Below are positions 43,501-48,500 of a stretch of DNA of 64,000 bases, one piece after another. The stretch's first letter is position 1. Each line of letters opens with the position of its first letter. Where the stretch lies: the NCBI GenBank assembly GCA_036245525.1, contig BTPG01000004.1, positions 235,480,318 through 235,544,317 of the forward strand, given 5' to 3'. The position numbers and the translations under genes are program-made. Source of the stretch: Semisulcospira habei (Eukaryota; Mollusca; Gastropoda; Semisulcospiridae). The notes under the pieces were generated by a model. The model saw only the letters and a program-made list of their open reading frames with translations, was not told where the DNA came from and ran no database searches.

Positions 43501-44432
43501 AAGTGACTGGTGTAATCCGAGTATGGTAATCTGGTTTAAGCAAATATGGATATACCCGTCTGTCTGTCAGCTGCCATAGTGAACTGGTTGATTGGTGGAG
43601 GAACCTTCAAGCGCTGGAACAGAATGGCTTTCTGGCGCTGAAGGCGGATGTATTTCGGCCATCGCACAAATCTGGACAGGTCACGCTTTGGCTGAATGTC
43701 CTGTCCTAAAGGCAAGGAAAAAATTCGATTGAATAATGACACTTTTTCAACCAGCATGCAAGCGAACAAGCAGTTCATTTAACAGATGTCGACAACACAC
43801 ACAATATCGCTGCTAACGTACCTGTTACGCAAATAACTTTACTTACCAATGCCAAAGTTCTTGGGTCGCTTTTCAAAAAGGGGATTTGTCACGCGTTTCG
43901 CTTCGACTTTCTTGGCCAAGAAGGGGGCCGCAGCCACCTTCTTTTTCCCCTTCTTTGGCTTGGGCTGAAACAAACGGTAGGGCAACATAAGCAGAAACAA
44001 TAGTCAGCACAAGAACACTTCAGTAACAAAAACTCAAAAGCATTACACGTTAGTCAAATATTTGATAATGCAACCTGATGCACTGTCAAACGAAGAGTAT
44101 GTTCTGACTCGGAATGGGAAGTCAAAGTGTGACAACAATGCGATTCTAAGTTTATTTTTTCATGGCTGTAAACATCATCATCATCATCAGTCCCTTGCCC
44201 GAACTGGGCGTTGGGGGGACTGAAAGGCAGCAGCAACAGACAGTGCTCTCCACTGAGTTCTATTTTGGGCGGTGGCAAGCAAGTCTGACATCTCGAGCAA
44301 ATATAGCTAGCTGACACAAGAACAGAACTTACACAATGGTTCTATGATAATGAAGTATTCGATAAAACAAAGATGACTTCAGAAAATGGCAGATAGTTTA
44401 TTATGTCTGTATAGAAACTGTGCACCCACCAT
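28598..44432 (-). CDS. RPL7A: 60S ribosomal protein L7a (eL8), complete, six exons
   Basis: eL8 is a structural protein of the large ribosomal subunit. Exons on the minus strand: 44432-44430 (ATG only), 43964-43847, 43705-43556, 43206-42986, 30789-30589 and 28702-28598 (stop TGA at 28600-28598). All junctions have GT..AG (donors GTGGGT, GTAAGT, GTATAT, GTAATT, GTGAGT) and phases agree, giving 265 residues against 266 in human. Recognisable segments in order: [103 protein letters not shown] and [15 protein letters not shown]. This is an L7Ae-type RNA-binding fold. Introns 1-3 and 5 are about 465, 141, 349 and 1,886 bp, but intron 4 is 12,196 bp of nested transposons. The gene is divergent from MED22. 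No C/D-box snoRNA was spotted in its introns by eye, although vertebrate RPL7A introns host SNORD24 and SNORD36. Confidence 0.97.
28783..28886. mobile_element. MITE-A copy in RPL7A intron 5
   Basis: Arms AGTTCAAGGGTGATGCCAGA / TCTGGCACCACCGTTGAAC, junction GGCACCTGAGGCGCC. Ends in the GGGTTAAAG flank near 28902. Confidence 0.82.
29255..29905. repeat. 82-bp minisatellite in RPL7A intron 5
   Basis: About eight copies of an 80-82-bp unit (CAGTATTAAAGCCACAGAC, TTCAACCTTTGCCCAAGGAT, ACTTGGCAGCGAGACCTTTC, TAAACATAATTAACTATC). Two subtypes (CCCACAGATAGGCAGTGAG versus CCCAAGGATACTTGGCAGC) alternate. The unit matches an interior part of repeat R1 (24320-24400). Confidence 0.9.
29909..29992. mobile_element. 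MITE-A copy, degenerate
   Basis: ACAAGGGTAGTGCCGGACTA / AAGCTAACCTGGCAGATCC, junction GGTGCCATCATATGCC. Right flank CCATCTCCTGCAACAGG is intact. Confidence 0.72.
30170..30249. repeat. Hairpin element, family C, RPL7A intron 5
   Basis: Core ATGATTCCTGCAGGAATTAT, outer arms ACCCTCTGGCCGTCA / CGTCAGACAGTGG. Confidence 0.72.
30292..30388. mobile_element. MITE-A palindrome, 'ATGCC' subtype, RPL7A intron 5
   Basis: GGTGATGCCAGAATAGCTTG / CAAGCTATTCTGGCATCACC with junction CCGCCTATGGGCGCC. Its right boundary lies about 200 bp from exon 5. Confidence 0.88.
30790..31489. other. RPL7A intron 4, exon-proximal part
   Basis: About 70-bp tandem duplication at 31115-31262 (ATGGTCAACAGTCAAACCTC, GCCACACGCACAGCAAGTTC) and looser repeats of ATCCAAACGATGGTCATG with GTCTAGCC(A/T)ATACTACAGT at 31298-31480. 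No snoRNA-like C/D box pair seen. Confidence 0.55.
31490..31735 (+). mobile_element. Interspersed repeat R2, copy 1
   Basis: Matches 48136-48530 in the opposite orientation: TATCTGACCCTC, ACTAGTGTTC, GAGCTC(C/T)GCGTCAGA, TTTATCTTTACGC, GCAGCAACAGTACC. Internal differences and indels indicate an old family. No frame of note. Confidence 0.7.
31736..32589. other. RPL7A intron 4, unassigned part
   Basis: Contains a palindrome at 32323-32366 (AAATGATGCCATGACTATAG against CTATGCCATGGCATCATTT). The rest shows no recognisable element. Confidence 0.45.
32590..33060 (-). pseudogene. Non-LTR reverse transcriptase fragment
   Basis: Read on the minus strand from about 33060 downward, one main frame with shifts gives parts of a LINE RT domain: [59 protein letters not shown] and [13 protein letters not shown]. 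These correspond to the RT 'fingers' and first palm motif. It stops after LDLSAAF, before the catalytic (Y/F)xDD region, so the copy is truncated at both ends. Lies in RPL7A intron 4. Confidence 0.82.
33080..33210 (+). pseudogene. Inverted upstream piece of the same LINE
   Basis: The plus strand reads [18 protein letters not shown], the conserved segment that in this LINE type lies just N-terminal to the RT. It directly adjoins the minus-strand RT at 33060, so the 5' part is inverted relative to the 3' part. Confidence 0.6.
33215..33370. repeat. Local tandem duplication
   Basis: Two copies of TCAATGTATGACTTGTGAGA with CACACCAACCCTGTGTGCAT, the second with extra GTGTGCAT units. Confidence 0.75.
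33400..33507. mobile_element. MITE-A copy in RPL7A intron 4
   Basis: ATAATTCAAGGGTAGTGCTG / TGGCAATACCCTTGAATTAT, junction GGCGCCATCAGGCACC; right flank CCATCTCCTACAACTGG. Confidence 0.85.
33726..33920. mobile_element. MITE-A copy, CTTGAAATAAAT subfamily
   Basis: AGAGGGTGGTGCCAGAATCG / TTCTGGTACCACCCTTGAAC, junction GGCACCTTGGGCGCC. Flanks CATTCCTTGAAATAAATCTG and CTGTAATGTAGCCG as in 17213. The right end is a short duplication of CAGGCTGTGATGGGTTAAAG. Confidence 0.83.
33958..35062. repeat. 63-bp minisatellite in RPL7A intron 4
   Basis: About 18 units of 63 bp (GATACACCATGTACTCCATG, TGTCACTGACAAAGATGACC, ACAGGCAGCACAGCTCGCTG), with in-frame shortened variants of about 51-54 bp. Because the unit and its variants are multiples of three and stop-free, four frames (two per strand) stay open for 350-400 codons. 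Coding is not claimed: the variants do not favour one frame and the array sits inside an intron on the opposite strand. Confidence 0.93.
35315..35474. repeat. About 80-bp tandem duplication
   Basis: TTGATATCGCCACGGACAAT onward to CATACCG(G/A)TAGTCAATTATA twice, with one base difference. A related piece recurs near 36395 (AGAGATCTAGGTGGTAGATT). Confidence 0.85.
35648..35672 (+). repeat. Poly-C tract, 25 bases
   Basis: Uninterrupted C run in RPL7A intron 4 (G run on the transcribed RPL7A sense strand). Confidence 0.93.
36002..36150. repeat. Tandem duplication
   Basis: GCAGGCTTTCTAACCCTATG, ACATGATCAATAC(A/C)TGTG and CAGCCCTACA in two copies with a partial third unit at the left. Confidence 0.8.
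36223..36297. repeat. Hairpin element, family C
   Basis: Core CATGATTCCTGTAGGAATCG; outer arms TTATGACCGTCAGCAGCACT / AGTGCTTCTGACAGACATA. Confidence 0.75.
36641..36741. mobile_element. MITE-A palindrome, 'ATGTC' variant
   Basis: GATTGACCATGATAAGTTCA / TGAACTATCATGGTCGATC, junction GGTGCCCATAGGCGCC. Flanks (CTTTGAAGACTGCGTTGC; TCTTTATCTTGCTGTGGTG) match those at 12.3 kb. Confidence 0.87.
36838..36885 (+). mobile_element. Short retroposon tail
   Basis: GCTTTAGTCGCCTGCTCGAC, GTTAAACCCCAATAACTAAC. Reads as the 3' end of a SINE with an imperfect simple tail; the body is not clear. Confidence 0.5.
36898..36972. repeat. Hairpin element, family C, degenerate
   Basis: GCGATGACTCTAGCAGGAATCG core with poorer pairing of outer arms. 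Confidence 0.55.
37139..38262. mobile_element. DNA element with CAGAGCATGGAATT terminal repeats
   Basis: A 14-bp perfect TIR: CAGAGCATGGAATT at the left, AATTCCATGCTCTG at the right. Flanked by ATCCTG (37133-37138) and ATTCTG (38263-38268), a probable 6-bp target duplication with one substitution. No transposase frame. A SINE (37159-37542) is inserted near the left end. The superfamily is not assigned. Confidence 0.8.
37159..37542 (-). mobile_element. SINE-1, full-length, with target duplication
   Basis: 384 bp flanked by a perfect 12-bp duplication TACTAAAAAGAA (37147-37158 and 37543-37554), the mark of LINE-driven retroposition. On its own strand it starts CCCACCCGGGTCTGCCC, continues GACTTGGGTGGGGTTAGGTA, CCAGGGTCACCCTGGTCAGC and GGCACGTCCTGAGAAAGCC, and ends ACGTTAAGCAATGTACAATC with ATCA repeats. 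No pol III A/B boxes of tRNA type could be recognised with certainty, so the head origin is open. Confidence 0.85.
38282..40362 (+). mobile_element. TTAA-flanked DNA transposon remnant (Kolobok-like?)
   Basis: TIRs GGTGGCACACGGCATGTAAT and complement ...TTGCACGCCATGTGCCACC; TTAA at 38278-38281 and 40363-40366. Carries a broken transposase frame (38930-39630). TTAA targets are used by both piggyBac and Kolobok transposons. GG-starting ends and the protein fragment favour the latter, but this is inference. Confidence 0.75.
38930..39635 (+). pseudogene. Broken transposase of the TTAA element
   Basis: Readable pieces, with frame changes: [37 protein letters not shown] (a segment ending in a Cys pair, as in zinc-binding N-termini), a donor-like GTAAGT at 39180, a T-rich acceptor TTTCAG at 39297, then [20 protein letters not shown], then [11 protein letters not shown] and [17 protein letters not shown]. 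The arrangement (CPxC-like segment, 'NxRLV.A...IG', 'MN.PPP') resembles transposases annotated as Mutator-like/Kolobok in invertebrates. The C-terminal catalytic part is absent. Confidence 0.6.
40367..42813 (+). mobile_element. Second TTAA-flanked DNA transposon remnant
   Basis: TIRs GGCCAGACACGGTACCCCAA and complement of GGCCAGACACTACACCCCAA; TTAA shared with the preceding element at 40363-40366, and TTAA at 42814-42817. A frame starts with ATG at 40993 ([20 protein letters not shown]) and is broken by the SINE block at 41075-41864, then continues in pieces to about 42018 ([18 protein letters not shown]). No catalytic domain is visible. Likely the same broad superfamily as its left neighbour. 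Confidence 0.72.
41075..41864 (-). mobile_element. Multimeric SINE-1 insertion with a single target duplication
   Basis: Flanked by a perfect 14-bp duplication AGAGATGTGTTCGA (41061-41074 and 41865-41878). Inside, on the minus strand, are a head-only piece (about 41864-41775), a full unit (about 41774-41394) and a unit missing its head (about 41393-41075). It lies in the transposase remnant exon starting at 40993. Confidence 0.82.
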
Positions 44433-44560
44433 GTTAGATCGTGGAAAAGACCGGAAAAGGATTTAACTCATACGCGTGCGCACTATTTACTTCCGGTTAA
44501 AGGGCACACGCACTCGACATTTTCCGCAAATTTACTTGCAGCTTCAATGGTTAGTTTGTT
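44430..44560. promoter_or_regulatory. Divergent RPL7A / MED22 promoter region, with RPL7A TOP tract
   Basis: On the minus strand just upstream of the RPL7A ATG (44432) are two pyrimidine tracts, CCTTTTCC (about 44460-44453) and TCTTTTCC (about 44450-44443), fitting a 5' terminal oligopyrimidine start. Upstream are GC-rich motifs ACTTCCGGTT (an ETS-type GGAA site) and GCGTGCGCAC. MED22 is transcribed in the other direction, although its exact start is not visible. No TATA box seen. Confidence 0.6.
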
Positions 44561-45504
44561 TGCTGTTTTAGATTTATTTGTTAGAAGTCGCGATTTTCAC
44601 TATTGTTTGTCATACATACATTATTTGACTATATAGGCGGGGACAAATTAACCTAATTTACCTTTGTTGGATATTTTAAGTAGTAAGTAGTGTTCCCTTC
44701 CATCAGCTTTTTCTGGCCAGTCTTCATCATTCATCGTCAATATATTTTTATATTAAAGACCGTCAGCTGTCTACGAGCTAAAGACATAGATTTTCAAGAG
44801 CTCCTGTAGATCTCTGCCATTTGCATATGGAAAGCGTTGATGTGACAGATAACTGCAGTTGAATTTTTTGTCTTGATCATATATTGTCTTGTGTTTATGC
44901 GTGTGACAGTGAGTAGTTTGTAGTTTAGTTGTCAGACATGAGACTTTTCCGTATTTATACGGAATTCCGTTTTTTTGAAGGTCTCAGGGGTTATTCTCGA
45001 GAAGTTCTTGTCCAACATATTAACACTTTAAAGGCACTAGGAGAGGCCAGATTTGTGTCTCAGAATGCAGGAAATGTGTTGGCGGCCGGGGCTCCGCCCC
45101 AGACCCCGCTGGGGGAGCTTACAGCGCTCCCCCAGACCCCCTAGACCGCAAGGTGCTTCGTCCCTTCGGGCCTCGCAATGCGTGACTCCGAAAAAAAGTT
45201 TCAGTATTTTTCAACTTTCTGTGGTCTCATGTCTGAGTTGTAGCAACGGAAAGTTTGAAAATTGGTTTTGTGACCAAATGCTTTTGCCGTTGTAAAATAA
45301 AGGTTCATTGTTTCAGAGGTTGACATTCTCAGCCTAACTGTGAAGCTTTCCATTGACCCAATCTGCTGACTGTATTGTTGGTGTATGCTGCAGTCACACA
45401 GACACCAGGCCATCACACATCGCACGGGCTCCACAGTGTTACCACCCCCTTATTGACAGTGTCTTAGTACTAGTAATCACGCCGGTGTGCAATTACATCA
45501 AGTG
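44561..45504 (+). other. MED22 5' flank / 5' UTR region with GC-rich inverted motif
   Basis: No coding exon recognised. At 45090-45175 is a GC-rich block with small palindromes (GGGGCTCCGCCCC; CTGGGGGAGC..GCTCCCCCAG; CCCTTCGGG), unlike the AT-rich surroundings. Candidate 5' splice and UTR pieces cannot be fixed by eye. Confidence 0.45.
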
Positions 45505-48500
45505 ATGATGCAGCCACAAAGGGCGCTGCCCCAGAGCAAAGAGGCGCAACTGCGTGACTACACCATGCGGCTGAAAAGCAATGTGCGGGCCATGTTTGAC
45601 AACTTCCACGAGATCATCAAACTGGCCAGGGTTGGTTTATCTTGCTTTCTACCTCTTTTACCAAATCACTATTATACGTACTCCAAGGGCCATCGTGCCG
45701 ACATTGCAATCACCACTATACGTACTCCAAGGACCATCGTGCCGACATTGGCTGCTTTTGGCCTGAGCACAGCTGTGTGCGGGACAACTCTGACTGACGT
45801 CAGCCCCATAGCTTTTTGCGTACTGGGAAATAATTGTTTTTTAAACCCAACTCTCACTTTTCTCAAATATGGACTTGCTGTCTTCTGACTTCACGGGACA
45901 ACAGTTGTTTGCTGCTCTGTGATTTTGGACTTTTCATAACATAGAGAACAAGAAGCTCATTAGCATCTCATTATCATATTAACCCATTTCACTCCAAGGC
46001 CACATTTCTCAAACAGTGCAAGTGGCGCCTAACGACTCCTAACACCATACCAGTTGCAGGAGATGGACTGGCTATGATAATTAAATTTCTCAAACATTGC
46101 AAGTGTCGCCTGACCACTACCTACTAGTACTACTGTACCAGTTGCAGGAGATGGACTGGCTATGATAATTCAAGGATAGTGCCAGCTCCAATGTCCCATT
46201 AGCCCCAACGTCCTATGGCAGGTGGATTGACCATGATAATCAGTGTTGATGGCAGGAGGTGGATTGACCATGATAATCAGTGTTGATGGCAGGAGGTTGA
46301 TTGACCATGATGATCAGTGTTGATGGCAGGAGGTGGATTGACCATGATAATCAGTGTTGATGGCAGGAGGTGGATTGACCATGATAATCAGTGTTGATGG
46401 CAGGAGGTGGATTGACCATGATAATCAGTGTTGATGGCAGGAGGTGGATTGACCATGATAATCAGTGTTGATGGCAGGAGGTGGATTGACCATGATAATC
46501 AGTGTTGATGGCAGCAGGTGGATTGACCATGATAATCAGTGTTGATGGCAGCAGGTGGATTGACCATGATAATCAGTGTTGATGGCAGCAGGTGGATTGA
46601 CCATGATAATCAGTGTTGATGGCAGGAGGTGGATTGACCATGATAATCAGTGTTGATGGCAGGAAGTGGATTGACCATGATAATCAGTGTTGATGGCAGG
46701 AGGTGGATTGACCATGATAATCAGTGTTGATGGCAGGAGGTGGATTGACCATGATAATCACAGTGTTGATGGCAGGAGGTGGATTGACCATGACAATCAG
46801 TGTTGATGGCAGGAGGTGGATTGACCATGATAATCAGTGTTGATGGCAGGAGGTGGATTGACCATGATAATCAGTGTTGAGGGCAGGAGGTGGATTGACC
46901 ATGATAATCAGTGTTGAGGGCAGGAGGTGGATTGGCCATGATAATCAGTGTTGAGGGCAGGAGGTGGATTGACCATGACAATCAGTGTTGATGGCAGGAG
47001 GTGGATTGACCATGATAATCAGTGTTGAGGGCAGGAGGTGGATTGACTATGATAATCAGTGTTGAGGGCAGGAGGTGGATTACTTACTTACTTACTTACG
47101 CCTGTCACCCCTACCCGGGTATAGGCCGTCGACGAGAGACCTCCAGCAACTCCTGTCCTTCGATTCTACTCCAGGTGGTTCCCAGTCTCTTGATGTCTGC
47201 TTGGAGGTCTCGACGCCAGGAGTTTCTCGGCCTACCTCTTTTCCTCTTTCCCTGGGGGTTCCATGACAATGCCTGCCTAGTGATACTGGAAGCTGGCTTT
47301 CTCAGTGACCGATCCATCCCCATCTTCTTCGTCCAATTTCATTCTCTGCTGTTATCTGCTCTGTTCTCTCCCAGAGTCTGACGTTGCTGATCTTCTCTGG
47401 CCAGTGGATTTTCAAAATTCTTCTAAGGCAACTGTTGATGAAGGTCTGTACTCTGTTGACTGTGGTTTTTGTCAATCTCCAAGTCTCTGCTCCATATAGG
47501 AGAACTGCTTTTACATTGGAGTTGAAAATCCGGACTTTGGTGTGTTGTGACAGCTCTCTGGAACTCCACACTTTTTTCAACTGGAGAAAGGCTGCTCTGG
47601 CTTTACCGATTCGTGCTCTGACATCTGCATCAGTGCCACCTTTTTTGTCTATGATGCTCCCGAGATAGGTGAAGGACTCCACCTCCTCCAACGGGGTGCC
47701 AGCAAGCAAGACTGGTTCTTCCCTGGTTGCGTTCAGCCTCATTGTCTTTGTTTTCTGTTTGTGGATGGTGAGGCCTCGTGGTCTTGTCCTGCATTTGTTG
47801 ATGAGTGTGGGACAGTAATGAGGAGGTGGATTGACCATGATAATCAGTGTTGATGGCAGGAGGTGGATTGACCATGATAATCAGTGTTGATGGCAGGAGG
47901 TGGATTGACCATGATAATCAGTGTTGATGGCAGGAGGTGGATTGACCATGATAATCAGTGTTGATGGCAGCAGGTGGATTGACCATGATAATCAGTGTTG
48001 ATGGCAGGGGGTGAATTGACCATGATAATCAGTGTTGATGGCAGGAGGTGGATTGACCATGATAATCAGTGTTGATGGCAGGAGGTGGATTGACCATGAT
48101 AATCAGTGTTGATTTTTTTTCTAAATATAGGGGGTCAGATTGAGCGCGGCAGATTAAGTTTACAGTTGCCAGAGGGTCAGCAGGATTTCCCAGGGGGTCA
48201 CAGAAATGATGAAGTCTTAGATGATCACACACTTTGTAACGCACACACAAACAGAATGGATAAGTCAACATAAACTTTTTTACACAAGTTTTCTGCGAAT
48301 GTGGTACTGTTGCTGCCTTGGCGTTCGGCGCTCTCACAAAGGCTTTGTTCTGCTCTGCACGCAGAGCTGTAAAACGTGTTCATGATGACGCACTTGTGCG
48401 GTTTTTAGTGCGTAAAGATAAAGCTAAGTGCATCAGAGTAAATATTTTTAGGTCAGTCTGACGCGGAGCTCAGAACACTAGTGCATCGGAGGTGGCTATG

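Noticed and set aside
43207..44429. C/D-box snoRNAs in RPL7A introns
   Set aside because: Searched by eye for TGATGA followed by CTGA with short terminal stems on the sense strand; nothing convincing. A computed search could overturn this.
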